A DNA stretch of 54,353 nucleotides, from contig JAUZPN010000003.1 in NCBI GenBank assembly GCA_030705885.1, positions 1 through 54,353 of the forward strand, in the 5' to 3' direction. The stretch's first letter is position 1, and each line of letters starts with the position of its first letter. The position numbers and the translations under genes were made by a program. This document shows, piece after piece, positions 10,348 to 19,836 of the stretch. The notes beneath the pieces were generated by a model. It worked only from the letters and a program-made list of their open reading frames with translations, made no database searches and was not told the DNA's origin. This DNA comes from Bacillota bacterium. GTDB lineage: Bacteria > Bacillota > Clostridia > Clostridiales > Clostridiaceae.

Positions 10348-10382
10348 AAGGAGGGTTTGTCTTTAATTAAGACATATTAATT
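10348..10382 (+). promoter_or_regulatory. Widely spaced ribosome binding site with intervening hairpin before cphA
   Basis: AAGGAGG (10348-10354) is 28 bases from the cphA ATG, too far for normal initiation. Between them lies an inverted repeat GTCTT-TAATT-AAGAC (10359-10373) that could fold and bring the site to about 13 bases. No in-frame alternative start lies closer, because an in-frame TAA occurs at 10368-10370. Confidence 0.5.
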
Positions 10383-13007
10383 ATGAAGATATTAGATTTT
10401 AAAGTTTTTGATGGAAGAAACATTTACTCACATAAAAGTTGTATAAGGATGGATTTAGATCTTGAAGGTTACAGTGAAATACCTAGTAAGGATATAAATG
10501 GATTTAATAAAGAGCTAGTTAAAATAATACCAGAACTAAAAAATCATCATTGTGGCGATAATGAAGAAAATGGATTTATTAAAAGACTTGATGAAGGTAC
10601 TTATCTTGCCCATATTTGCGAACATGTAACTATAGCTGTTCAAAATATGATTGGTATCAATGTAAGCTATGGTAAAGCCAGAGAAGTTTTTGGCGATGTT
10701 TATTATATAATATATCAATTTCAATACAAAAACGTTGGGATTGAAGCTGGTAAAACTGCAGTTGATATAATAAACTCAATAATTAGTCAAAAAAAATTCA
10801 ATATGAAAACAAGGATAAATCTTCTAAATGAAGTACTAAAAAATGAAATGATTGGGCCTAGTACATTATCAATTATTAATGAAGCTAAAAAGAGAGGTAT
10901 TCCAGTTACAAAGATTGGTGATGGCAGTTTGTTTCAGTTAGGTTATGGAAGGTACAGCAAGATAATTGAAGCAACTATAACAGAGGATACATCTACTGTT
11001 GCTGTAGATATAGCTTGTGATAAAGTATTATGTAAAGAAATGTTAAAAAGACAGTGCTTGCCTGTTGCAAGAGGATATAAAGTAAATAATACTCTTGATC
11101 TTTTATTTAAGGCAGATAGTATAGGTTACCCAGTAGTGCTAAAACCACAATTTGGCAACCAAGGCAAGGGTGTATTTACAAATCTTAATAACGAAAAAGC
11201 AGTAGTTAGTGCATACTGCATTTTATCCAAAAAATATAATGATATTATTATTGAAAAATACATAAAGGGAAAGGACTTCAGGGTATGTGTTATTGATGGA
11301 GAAGTTGCAGCTGTTGCAGAAAGAATACCTCCTTTTGTAATTGGAAATGGAATAAATACTATTGAAGAACTTATTGAATGTATAAATAGAAGTCCTAAAC
11401 GAGGCGAAGGTCACGAAAAAATACTTACTAAAATAAGCATTGATGAAGGACTTCTGTCTTATATAAAAAAGCAGGGCTATTGTTTAAACACAGTACTTGA
11501 TGATGGAACGAAGGTTATATTAAGAGAGAATGCAAATTTATCAACTGGAGGGTCTGCTGTTGATTGTACTGAATTAATATGCGAAGAAAATATTGAAATA
11601 TGCAGGAGAGCAGCTAAAGCTATAGGCCTTAATATTTGTGGAATAGATATATGCTGCACAGATATAAGCAAGCCTATAAGTGATAATGGTGCAATTATAG
11701 AAGTAAATGCTGCACCAGGGATAAGAATGCATCAGTTCCCAAGCAAGGGGAAAACCAGGGATACAGCTTCAGCTGTGGTTGATATGCTTTTTAAATCAGA
11801 AAAAAATTCTGTACCAGTTATATCCATTTCGGGTACTAATGGTAAAACTACAACCTCCAGATTAATTGCTCACGTACTCGCATTAGCAGGGTATAATGTT
11901 GGAATGACTACAACAGGAGGAATTTATATTAATAATAAATGTATTCAAAGAGGGGATACTACAGGACCAATGAGTGCTTTGACAGTACTTACAAATAAAG
12001 AGATAGATGCAGCAGTTTTAGAAACTGCTAGAGGTGGAATAATTAGGGCAGGTCTTGCTTATGATTTAGCTGATGTTGGTATTATCACAAATATAACAGA
12101 AGACCACTTAGGTATTGATGGAATAGAGAACATAGAAGATTTAGCAGATGTTAAAGCATTAGTTGCAGAAGCAGTAAAAGATCAAGGATATGTAGTAATA
12201 AATGCTGATGATAGAATGAGTCTAAGTATTCTTAATAGAATTAAAAGCAAAATAATTTTTTTCACAAAGGATAAGAATAATGTATTTTTAAGAGAAAGTC
12301 TAAAATATGTTGGGTATGGAGTATATTTGGAAAATAATAGTATAGTTATACAAAATAAAAATGAGATACATCCGTTAATAAAGGTTGATAAAATAGGAAT
12401 AACCTTAGGTGGAAAACTTATTTATAATGTAGAGAACGCTATGGCAGCTTGTGCATCACTTATAGCACTCGGTATAGATTATTCAATAATCCAAAAAGGT
12501 CTTATCAGTTTTAGCTGTAATGAAGAATGTAATCCAGGAAGATTCAATATTTATAAGTTTAATAATATAACAGTAGTTTTAGATTATGGTCATAATATTG
12601 AAGGCTATAGAGCAGTATTGGAAGGTATAAAAACGTTAAAGCATAAAAGACTTGTAGGTATTATTGGGGTTCCAGGTGATAGGTCGGATAGAAGTATAAT
12701 TGAAATTGGAAAAATATCTGCAAAGTATTTTGATTATATTTATATAAAAGAAGATAAAGATAGAAGAGGAAGAAAAGCAGGTGAGGTTGCAAAGCTTTTA
12801 GAGAGAGGAGCACTTTCAGAAGATTTTCATTCAAAAAGTATAGATATAATTTTAAGTGAAAAGGAAGCATTATCAAAAGCTATTAATGTTGCAAAAAGTG
12901 GCGATATAATTATTATTTTCTTTGAAAACTATGATGAGCTTGTTAATATTGTAAAAGATAAAATCAATGAAGAGGTTAAAACAATTTCAGATGAGTCTAT
13001 GGCTTAA
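10383..13007 (+). CDS. cphA: Cyanophycin synthetase
   Basis: CphA polymerises aspartate and arginine into cyanophycin with ATP, without a ribosome. The 874 residues match the usual length of the family. Domains in order are an N-terminal domain (about 1-160), an ATP-grasp domain (about 215-475, with YPVVLKPQFGNQGKGV and EVNAAPGIRMH) that adds aspartate, and a Mur-ligase-like domain (about 480-870) with P-loop SGTNGKTTTSRL that adds arginine. The start MKILDFKVFDGRNIYS is typical of CphA. Together with cphB upstream this makes a complete make-and-degrade nitrogen store, plausible for a sporulating clostridium. Confidence 0.95.
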   Translation: MKILDFKVFDGRNIYSHKSCIRMDLDLEGYSEIPSKDINGFNKELVKIIPELKNHHCGDNEENGFIKRLDEGTYLAHICEHVTIAVQNMIGINVSYGKAREVFGDVYYIIYQFQYKNVGIEAGKTAVDIINSIISQKKFNMKTRINLLNEVLKNEMIGPSTLSIINEAKKRGIPVTKIGDGSLFQLGYGRYSKIIEATITEDTSTVAVDIACDKVLCKEMLKRQCLPVARGYKVNNTLDLLFKADSIGYPVVLKPQFGNQGKGVFTNLNNEKAVVSAYCILSKKYNDIIIEKYIKGKDFRVCVIDGEVAAVAERIPPFVIGNGINTIEELIECINRSPKRGEGHEKILTKISIDEGLLSYIKKQGYCLNTVLDDGTKVILRENANLSTGGSAVDCTELICEENIEICRRAAKAIGLNICGIDICCTDISKPISDNGAIIEVNAAPGIRMHQFPSKGKTRDTASAVVDMLFKSEKNSVPVISISGTNGKTTTSRLIAHVLALAGYNVGMTTTGGIYINNKCIQRGDTTGPMSALTVLTNKEIDAAVLETARGGIIRAGLAYDLADVGIITNITEDHLGIDGIENIEDLADVKALVAEAVKDQGYVVINADDRMSLSILNRIKSKIIFFTKDKNNVFLRESLKYVGYGVYLENNSIVIQNKNEIHPLIKVDKIGITLGGKLIYNVENAMAACASLIALGIDYSIIQKGLISFSCNEECNPGRFNIYKFNNITVVLDYGHNIEGYRAVLEGIKTLKHKRLVGIIGVPGDRSDRSIIEIGKISAKYFDYIYIKEDKDRRGRKAGEVAKLLERGALSEDFHSKSIDIILSEKEALSKAINVAKSGDIIIIFFENYDELVNIVKDKINEEVKTISDESMA

Positions 13008-13092
13008 CAAAGTTTTAAGTAAGTATAGCTTTTTATTTCAAATATTATTATAATTTAAGTATATAATTTGTATTTAGAAAAGGATGGGTACT

Positions 13093-13935
13093 ATGCTTAT
13101 TAAGGCTTATGCAAAAATAAATATATCATTAGATGTAGTTGGAAAAAGAGAAGATGGGTATCATTTGTTAAAAATGATTATGCAGAATATTGATGTATAT
13201 GATTTATTAGATTTTGAAATAATCGAAAAAGGAATAAAAATATCTTGTAACAAAAAATATGTTCCTACTGATGAAAAAAACATAGTTTATAAAGCTGCAA
13301 AATTATTTATGGATTCTTATGGTATAAAATGTGGAGTTAAAGTAAATATTAATAAAAATATTCCGGTTTCTGCAGGTTTAGCAGGAGGAAGTACAGATGC
13401 AGCAGCAACTCTTAAAGCTTTGAGAGAATTGCTTAAAGTTGATATTTCAGATGAAGAATTGAGCAATATGGGATTAAAGCTTGGAGCAGATATACCTTAC
13501 TGCTTAAGAGGAGGAACAGCACTTTGTGAAGGGATAGGAGAAAAGATTACTGGGTTAAAACCTTTTAAAAACAATATTTTAGTGTTAGTTAAGCCTTCTT
13601 TTGGTGTTTCAACTAAGGAAGTGTATCAAAGGCTGGATATCACTAAAGTTTACAGACATCCATGTACTGATGATATTATTAAATTTATGGAAGAAGAAAA
13701 TCTTGCGGCAGTATGTGATAATATGAAAAATATTTTGGAAAATGTAACACTTAATAGACACAAGGTTTTATATGATATTAAGAAAGAAGCAGTACATTTA
13801 GGAGCACTTGGTTCACTTATGAGCGGCAGCGGTCCATCAGTATTTGCTTTTTTTGATGATATGATGAAAGCTCAGCATTGTTATAACAAATTTAGATCAA
13901 AATATAAAGAGGTATTTATTACCAGAACGATATAA
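13093..13935 (+). CDS. ispE: 4-diphosphocytidyl-2-C-methyl-D-erythritol kinase
   Basis: IspE phosphorylates CDP-methylerythritol in the MEP pathway of isoprenoid synthesis. The 280-residue product has the GHMP kinase features: KAYAKINISLDV at the start, the ATP-binding loop PVSAGLAGGSTDAAATLKAL (about residues 93-112) and a C-terminal GSGPSVFAF motif. I choose ATG 13093 over ATG 13084 because AAAGGATG sits just upstream and homologues start at this lysine-rich strand. The gene ends in a strong terminator and precedes the germination operon. Confidence 0.94.
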   Translation: MLIKAYAKINISLDVVGKREDGYHLLKMIMQNIDVYDLLDFEIIEKGIKISCNKKYVPTDEKNIVYKAAKLFMDSYGIKCGVKVNINKNIPVSAGLAGGSTDAAATLKALRELLKVDISDEELSNMGLKLGADIPYCLRGGTALCEGIGEKITGLKPFKNNILVLVKPSFGVSTKEVYQRLDITKVYRHPCTDDIIKFMEEENLAAVCDNMKNILENVTLNRHKVLYDIKKEAVHLGALGSLMSGSGPSVFAFFDDMMKAQHCYNKFRSKYKEVFITRTI

Positions 13936-13951
13936 TATAATAAATAATTAA

Positions 13952-13981
13952 TTAAGAGGTCGATTTTTTCGACCTCTTTTT
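13952..13981 (+). terminator. Terminator after ispE
   Basis: AAGAGGTCGA and TCGACCTCTT form a GC-containing stem followed by a T-run. Confidence 0.9.
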
Positions 13982-14053
13982 GAATATTTTTTGTGATTAA
14001 AGAAAAAAATAAACTGAAATAATAATTAATAATTTATGGAGGTCAGTAAATTT

Positions 14054-14254
14054 ATGGTTACAAGAATTCTTAGTACTTTTAATATTTATTTTTTGTTTCT
14101 TATGCTGCTTTCAGGATTTGTTGTAGGTTTTGTAGATTATAATCACTATAATAAAAATAATCTCATACACATAGCAAAAAAAGCAAGGATAATTGGAATA
14201 AGCAGTTTAGTAATTGGAGTAGTTTTATATCTTTTATCACAATTTATATTTTAA
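14054..14254 (+). CDS. Small two-helix membrane protein upstream of the ger operon
   Basis: The start is ATG 14054, preceded by TGGAGGTC at 14037-14044; the in-frame ATG at 14036 overlaps that site. The 66-residue product has two hydrophobic segments (about 8-28 and 45-65) separated by a short polar loop, with YNHYNKNN just after the first. It ends 20 bases before gerA, so it is probably co-transcribed. Small membrane proteins next to germinant receptors, such as GerD-type or 2TM helper subunits, are known, but I cannot assign this one to a named family. Confidence 0.65.
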   Translation: MVTRILSTFNIYFLFLMLLSGFVVGFVDYNHYNKNNLIHIAKKARIIGISSLVIGVVLYLLSQFIF

Positions 14255-14274
14255 GTTAGGAAGTGATTTATACT

Positions 14275-15738
14275 ATGAAAGAAGAAATAAGGGATAAAAT
14301 TAATGTTAATGTAACTGAAAACTTAACCTATATAAAAGGATTATTAAAGGATAATCCAGATATTGTCTATAGGGAATTTTATATTAATGAATGGAAAGCA
14401 GTTTTAATGTATATTGATGGTATGGCAGACAAAGTACTTCTTGATGATTTTGTTATGAAAAGTGTAATGATTTGGTCTGACAAGGTTAAAAGTGTAAATG
14501 AAATTAAGGACAAATTACTTACAGTAACAGATATGAAGGAGCTGCAGAAGCTTAGTGATGCTATAAATTTAATGTTGTCAGGAGAATGTTTGTTATTTGT
14601 TGAGGGAATACCAGCCTGCTATATGTTTGCAGTAAGATCTTGGTCTGCAAGAAGTGTAGGTGATCCTTCAGGAGAAACTACCATTAGAGGAGCTAGAGAT
14701 GGTTTTACAGAGACATTGAGATTTAACACAGCATTAGTAAGAAGAAGGGTAAGAGATACAAGACTTAGAATAAAATTTAAGCCTTTAGGTACTCGCTCAA
14801 AGACAGACACTGCTATGATGTATATAGATGATATTGTAAACAAAGATTTGCTTAAGGATTTTCAAAGCAGAATAGACAAAATTAATATTGATGCAATACT
14901 TGACAGCTCATATGTAGAACAGCTTGTTGAAGATAATAAGTATTCTTTGTTCCCACAGGTTCAAAGTACAGAAAGACCTGATGTTGTGGCAGCAGCCTTG
15001 TATGAAGGCAGGATAGCATTAATTGTTGATAATTCGCCCTTTGCTATTATTGTTCCAGCAACGCTGCCAACGCTGCTTCAATCTCCTGATGATTATTATT
15101 TGCGGTGGATGAATGCTTCAATAATCAGGCTTATAAGAATATTTGCAGTATTTATGTCTATTGTTTTGCCTGCACTTTATGTAGCTGTTACTTCATTTCA
15201 TACATCAATTATACCTACAAAACTTGCTCAATCCATTGCTGCTACAAGAGAAGGAGTACCTTTTCCAGCATATGTTGAAGCTATTTTAATGGAAGTAAGT
15301 CTTGCAATTTTGATGGAAGCTGTAATAAGATTACCTAAACCTATTGGATCTACAATTGGAATTGTAGGAGGTTTAATTATTGGTCAATCTGCAGTATCAG
15401 CGGGAATAGTAAGCCCTATTATGATCATAATAGTGTCAGTAACAGCATTAACAAATTTTATAACACCTAACCATGAAATTTCTTATGCCTTTAGGTATGT
15501 AAGATTTCTTCTTATAATAGCATCATCTTTTGCAGGACTTTATGGAATAATGCTTGGACTTATTGTTTTACTTATTCATTTAGTTAGATTAAGAAGCTTT
15601 GGTATTCCATATCTGTCACCTGCTGCAGATTTAAATATAGGAGATTTCAAAGATATGTTTGTGAGATTTCCAACAAATTTAATGAGGAAAAGACCTAAAT
15701 ACATGAATACAGAAGATAAAATAAGGCAGAGAAGTTAA
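14275..15738 (+). CDS. Spore germination receptor subunit A (GerA/GerKA family)
   Basis: This is the A subunit of a nutrient germinant receptor in the spore inner membrane. The 487-residue product has the family architecture: a soluble N-terminal half with DNPDIVYREF, EGIPACYMF and the WSARSVGDPSGETTIRG segment, then four to five transmembrane segments in the C-terminal half with PFPAYVEAILMEVSLAILMEA and RLPKPIGSTIGIVGGLIIGQ. The start is ATG 14275 with AGGAAGTG ending nine bases upstream, rather than GTG 14263. It is the first of a canonical A-B-C receptor operon. The germinant cannot be read from sequence. Confidence 0.93.
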   Translation: MKEEIRDKINVNVTENLTYIKGLLKDNPDIVYREFYINEWKAVLMYIDGMADKVLLDDFVMKSVMIWSDKVKSVNEIKDKLLTVTDMKELQKLSDAINLMLSGECLLFVEGIPACYMFAVRSWSARSVGDPSGETTIRGARDGFTETLRFNTALVRRRVRDTRLRIKFKPLGTRSKTDTAMMYIDDIVNKDLLKDFQSRIDKINIDAILDSSYVEQLVEDNKYSLFPQVQSTERPDVVAAALYEGRIALIVDNSPFAIIVPATLPTLLQSPDDYYLRWMNASIIRLIRIFAVFMSIVLPALYVAVTSFHTSIIPTKLAQSIAATREGVPFPAYVEAILMEVSLAILMEAVIRLPKPIGSTIGIVGGLIIGQSAVSAGIVSPIMIIIVSVTALTNFITPNHEISYAFRYVRFLLIIASSFAGLYGIMLGLIVLLIHLVRLRSFGIPYLSPAADLNIGDFKDMFVRFPTNLMRKRPKYMNTEDKIRQRS

Positions 15739-15765
15739 TAATTCAGAAAAAGGAGGGGAGCTTTA

Positions 15766-16854
15766 ATGAAAAAAGAATTTATAAATAAATTTGGGATATT
15801 TTCGACTATTATTATTACAGTAGTTGGTGTAGGCTTTTTTTCCTATCCTAGAGAAATAACTAGTCAAGTTGGAACTGATGGTTGGTTTGTAACACTTATT
15901 ATGGGCTTAATTAATTATTTGTTCTTGTATTTTATATACAAAATAGTAAGTACCAATAGTTATAACAAATTTAGTGATATATTAGAAAATAATTTTGGCA
16001 AAATAGCTGGGAAAATAGTGAGTGTTATATTTTGTATCTATGTTGTAGTAACTTCCTGTATTGGACTTAGAATATTTGCAGAGGTTTTAAAAATGTATCT
16101 TTTAGAAAAAACTCCTGCAGAATTTATTATTTTTACAATAATTGTTGTAAGTACATACTTAATTAGAGGAGAGATCAGCACATTAATAAAATTTAATGAA
16201 ATTGCATTTTGGATAATATTTATACCTTCTGTCCTTGTGCTTATTTTTACATTTCATAAGGCTGATTTTACAAATGTTCTTCCAGTATTTACACAAAAGC
16301 CCTCACAATATATTAATGCAATAACTAGTATGGTTTATACATTTAGTGGTATAGAAATTGCATATTTAATACTGCCTTATGTAAAGGATAAGAAAAGTGT
16401 TAATAGTACTATAGCAAAAAGTATGCTTTTTATTACTACATTTTTTATTGTAATATTGATATGCTGCCTTGCAGTATTTGGCAAGGATCAGACAATGACA
16501 TATCTTTGGCCTGTAATTACAATGATTAAAACTATTGATATTCCAGGAACCTTTGTAGAAAGATGGGAAGGTATTGTAATGAGTTTGTGGGTATTATTTT
16601 TCTTTGGTACTTTTTCTAACAGCTATTACTTTGCATCTGATATAATTAAAGATTCCTTTAATCTTGGAGATATTAAAGTATCTTCAATGATTTTAATTCC
16701 ATTTATATTTATATTATCATTAATACCTCAAAATATATCAGAATTATATTATCTATCACAAAAAATAGTACCATTTCTTGCAGCTTTTTGTTTTATAGTT
16801 TTTCCATTAATTTTTTTCATAAGAGTGAAATTAAAAAGGAAAGGAGCTGCATAA
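15766..16854 (+). CDS. Spore germination receptor subunit B (GerB/GerKB family)
   Basis: This 362-residue protein has about ten hydrophobic segments and belongs to the amino-acid/polyamine/organocation transporter superfamily, spore-germination branch. It starts with FGIFSTIIITVVGVGFFSYPRE, the conserved first-helix region of GerB proteins. The B subunit is thought to bind germinants. It follows the A subunit after 27 bases with an AGGAGGGG site and is followed by the C subunit after three bases, so the three subunits are translated together. Confidence 0.92.
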   Translation: MKKEFINKFGIFSTIIITVVGVGFFSYPREITSQVGTDGWFVTLIMGLINYLFLYFIYKIVSTNSYNKFSDILENNFGKIAGKIVSVIFCIYVVVTSCIGLRIFAEVLKMYLLEKTPAEFIIFTIIVVSTYLIRGEISTLIKFNEIAFWIIFIPSVLVLIFTFHKADFTNVLPVFTQKPSQYINAITSMVYTFSGIEIAYLILPYVKDKKSVNSTIAKSMLFITTFFIVILICCLAVFGKDQTMTYLWPVITMIKTIDIPGTFVERWEGIVMSLWVLFFFGTFSNSYYFASDIIKDSFNLGDIKVSSMILIPFIFILSLIPQNISELYYLSQKIVPFLAAFCFIVFPLIFFIRVKLKRKGAA

Positions 16855-16857
16855 ATA

Positions 16858-18033
16858 ATGAAAATAAAAAAAATTATTATACCGATTATCTGCAGTATGA
16901 TGTTTTCAGGATGCTGGGATAATGTTGAGATAGATAAAAAGACATTTGTATCAGTAATAGGTGTTGATGTTTCAAAAGACATAAATAATGAAGATGTAAT
17001 TAAAAAACTAAAGCCAGATGATCCGTTTCAAGAAACGGATATAAAGAGGATTCAGGTTACTTATGGATTTCCTGATTTAAGTCAATTAGGACCTAATAAA
17101 CAAGGTACAGCAAAAGATAAATATTTATTATCTGAGTCCAGCACTATGCAGGATTCACTGTCAAAAGCTAGTGTTAAAACGAGCAGAGATATTTTTTTAG
17201 GACAGACAAAACTATTAATATTGAGTTCTAGAATTATGGAAAAGAAGGAAATAGTTAAAGAGATAATTGACTATTTGCAGAGAAATCCAAGGGTTAATAA
17301 GGCTATGTATGTTGCTTTATCAGAAGATAGAGCTGAGGATATTATTAAATTTAAACCAATCACTGAGAATAATATTGAAACTTATATTAGTGGAATAATG
17401 GAAAACAGTAAAAGAAACTCAACAGTTCTTCCTGTTACACTAAATGAATTGCTTATTTTGTTAGATACAAATAATAATGCAATTATACCAACAGTAAAAT
17501 TAGATAAAGATAAAAATGAGATTAGTATGTCTGGAACTTCAATAATAAAAGATTATACTTTAAAAGGTAAATTAACATCAGTGGAAACAAGTGATATTGA
17601 GATGATTAGAGGAAAAATAATAGGTGGTAAAAAAGTTATTTATAAAGATGGCAAACCAATTGAGTTTGTAATTGAAAAAGGAGATAGAAAGCTTAATATC
17701 AGCAAGCAGGGTGATAAACTGAAAATTGATGTAAAGGTTAAGCTGGAAGGTCAAATAGAACAATATTATCTTACACCTAATTTAATGAATGTTGCTACAA
17801 TTAATGATTTACAAACAGATTTTGATAAATCTTTAAGTGATGAATGTAATGAAACAGCAAAATTAATACAAAATCAATATAAGGTAGATCCTATGGAGCT
17901 TCGTGAAAATGTAGAAAAATACCACCCAAAAATCTGGAATCAGGTAAAAGATAATTGGGAGGAAGCTTTTAAAAGTGCAGATATTAATGTTGATGTAAAA
18001 ACTTATATAAGAAGAATCGGTTCTGCAGAATAA
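16858..18033 (+). CDS. Spore germination receptor lipoprotein subunit C (GerC family)
   Basis: The 391-residue product begins with a signal peptide and lipobox MFSGCWD; Cys-Trp-Asp is the hallmark N-terminus of mature GerC lipoproteins. The signature VEIDKKTFVSVIGVDVS follows, and the rest is a soluble domain predicted to sit outside the spore inner membrane. It starts three bases after the B subunit stop. An internal charged insertion (NNEDVIKKLKPDDPFQETD, about residues 42-60) is placed as in other clostridial GerKC proteins. Confidence 0.93.
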   Translation: MKIKKIIIPIICSMMFSGCWDNVEIDKKTFVSVIGVDVSKDINNEDVIKKLKPDDPFQETDIKRIQVTYGFPDLSQLGPNKQGTAKDKYLLSESSTMQDSLSKASVKTSRDIFLGQTKLLILSSRIMEKKEIVKEIIDYLQRNPRVNKAMYVALSEDRAEDIIKFKPITENNIETYISGIMENSKRNSTVLPVTLNELLILLDTNNNAIIPTVKLDKDKNEISMSGTSIIKDYTLKGKLTSVETSDIEMIRGKIIGGKKVIYKDGKPIEFVIEKGDRKLNISKQGDKLKIDVKVKLEGQIEQYYLTPNLMNVATINDLQTDFDKSLSDECNETAKLIQNQYKVDPMELRENVEKYHPKIWNQVKDNWEEAFKSADINVDVKTYIRRIGSAE

Positions 18034-18133
18034 TTTAAAAGTATATGTTTAAAATACAAAAATGATGTTAATAATTAAAATATTAGTAAATAATTTAAAA
18101 AGTTTAAACTTAATAGTCTTTAGGGGGAAAAAA

Positions 18134-18847
18134 ATGAAAAAGGGTATTTTAATATTTATTTGTATTTTAATTATTTTTGTAATTGCTGATAATAGTAATT
18201 TGGTTAATGGGAGTTCTTTGTCTAATAAAGTTTCTGAGCAGAGCAGCACTAATATTCAAAAATCAATATCAAAAAAAATAATAAGGTTTCATGTTATAGC
18301 TAACAGTGATACAGATGAAGATCAAGCACTTAAGCTTAAAGTAAGGGATAATGTACTTGCATATATAACACCAAAATTAAAAAATTCTAAAAGTATTGAA
18401 GAATCTAGAAAAATACTTCTTAAAAATGATGCTGAAATAAATAAGATAGCTGTAAGTACTGTTAAAAATAATGGATATAAATATACGGTTAAAACTCAGC
18501 TGTCAAATGAAAATTTTCCTATAAAATCTTATGGTAACATAACTCTGCCTCAAGGAAATTATGAAGCATATAGAATAATAATAGGTTCAGGAGAGGGACA
18601 TAATTGGTGGTGTGTTATGTTCCCACCATTATGTTTTATTGATATAACTAAAGGAGAGGTATCAAATCAGCAGACAGAAAAAGAAATGAAGCAAGTGTTA
18701 ACTGATAAAGAGTTTTCAGCTGTGGATAATTCAAGTAAAAATGATATTGATACACATAGTTCAAATGAAAACAAAACTTCTAAAGATAATAAAATTCAAG
18801 TGAAGTTTAAGGTTGTTGAAGTAATAAAAAAAGTATTTAAACATTGA
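18134..18847 (+). CDS. spoIIR: Stage II sporulation protein R
   Basis: SpoIIR is the forespore-secreted signal that triggers processing of pro-sigma-E through SpoIIGA in the mother cell. The 237-residue product has a signal peptide or membrane anchor (residues about 5-25) and the conserved RFHVIANSDTDEDQALKLKVRD and GHNWWCVMFPPLCFID segments. A Ser/Asn/Lys-rich region leads to the C-terminus. I choose ATG 18134, seven bases after TAGGGGG; the earlier in-frame ATG at 18062 has no binding site. A sigma-F promoter is expected but I could not identify one with confidence. Confidence 0.92.
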   Translation: MKKGILIFICILIIFVIADNSNLVNGSSLSNKVSEQSSTNIQKSISKKIIRFHVIANSDTDEDQALKLKVRDNVLAYITPKLKNSKSIEESRKILLKNDAEINKIAVSTVKNNGYKYTVKTQLSNENFPIKSYGNITLPQGNYEAYRIIIGSGEGHNWWCVMFPPLCFIDITKGEVSNQQTEKEMKQVLTDKEFSAVDNSSKNDIDTHSSNENKTSKDNKIQVKFKVVEVIKKVFKH

Positions 18848-18894
18848 TTTTTATGTTGAACCAATGTATAATGTAATAGAAATTTAAAATAATT

Positions 18895-19052
18895 ATCTTC
18901 AGGGCAGGGTGACTAAAGTTTAGAATTCCCTACCGGCGGTATAGCCCGCGAGCCGTAAGGCAGATTCGGTTAAATTCCGAAGCCGACAGTAAAGTCTGGA
19001 TAGAAGAAGAGAAAAAATGATTTTTTGCCCTGACATTTTTGTCAGGGTTTTA
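18895..19052 (+). promoter_or_regulatory. FMN riboswitch (RFN element) with terminator
   Basis: The aptamer runs from AGGGCAGGGTGA (18901) to GTCTGGATAGAAGAAGAG, with the hallmark segments ATTCCCTACCGGCGGTATAG, AGCCCGCGAGCC and GATTCGGTTAAATTCCGAAGCC. It is followed by a terminator whose CCCTGAC/GTCAGGG arms (19028-19047) precede a TTTTATT run. The 5' strand of this hairpin can also pair with the start of the aptamer, the usual arrangement for FMN-triggered termination. It lies directly before ribU. Confidence 0.97.
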
Positions 19053-19099
19053 TTGTTTTTAATGCTCTGAGATATATTAAAATATGGAGGGGTTCAAAA

Positions 19100-19687
19100 T
19101 TGACAAATCAAAGGTTAAATAAACTTATCAAGGTATCCGTTTTAGCTGCAATGGCATTTATATTAATGTTCATTGAGCCATCTTTAGTAATTTTTCCTAG
19201 CTTTTTAAAATTAGATCCAAGCGATATACCAGCATTAATTGGAGCATTTGCATTAGGACCTATAGCAGGAATAGCTATTGAGTTAATTAAAAATATATTA
19301 CATGGATTAATAAATACAAGTTCAGCATTTATAGGAGAAATGGCAAACTTTCTAGTTGGTTCGGTATATGTTTTTACAGCTGGAATTATATATAAAAGGC
19401 GTAAGAATATTAAGGGTGCAATTATAGGACTAGCAATTGGAGTAATTGTGATGTCCTTAGCAGCAGGAATTCTAAACTATTTTGTTTTCTTGCCTTTATA
19501 TGCTAAATTATATAATACAGACATGAATGGATTATTAAAATTTATTTCTGGAGGAAATGCTAAACTACAAGATATAAAAATCTTAATTTTTACTGCAATT
19601 ATTCCATTTAATTTAATTAAAGGAGTTGTTGTATCATTGGTTACGATGCTGCTTTATAAAAAAGTTTCTCCAATACTTCACAAATAA
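19100..19687 (+). CDS. ribU: Riboflavin uptake ECF transporter S component
   Basis: RibU binds riboflavin and works with the shared energy-coupling module EcfA1A2T, which is not in this window. The 195-residue protein has about six hydrophobic segments and the RibU features KLIKVSVLAAMAFILMFIE, FLKLDPSDIPALIGAFALGP and IKNILHGL. The start is TTG 19100 after TGGAGGGG. Control by the upstream FMN riboswitch confirms the substrate: high FMN should switch the gene off. Confidence 0.95.
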   Translation: MTNQRLNKLIKVSVLAAMAFILMFIEPSLVIFPSFLKLDPSDIPALIGAFALGPIAGIAIELIKNILHGLINTSSAFIGEMANFLVGSVYVFTAGIIYKRRKNIKGAIIGLAIGVIVMSLAAGILNYFVFLPLYAKLYNTDMNGLLKFISGGNAKLQDIKILIFTAIIPFNLIKGVVVSLVTMLLYKKVSPILHK

Positions 19688-19732
19688 AAAACTTAATGTT
19701 CTTATTGTATATTATAATTTGTTTGTATAATT

Positions 19733-19836
19733 TATACTATCCTCGGTTATAAAGTTCCGCTAAATTTTTAAAAGAAGCTTTTATCTGCTATCATTCACAA
19801 ATTAATTGGAACTAAATGTGTCCGAGGAAAGTATAT
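19733..19836. repeat. 100-bp palindrome, near-complete copy
   Basis: An imperfect inverted repeat runs from TATACTATCCTCGGTTATAA to TGTCCGAGGAAAGTATA with an AAGAAGCTT-type centre. Its right arm overlaps the last codons of rimI on the minus strand. The element has no coding capacity of its own. Confidence 0.85.
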
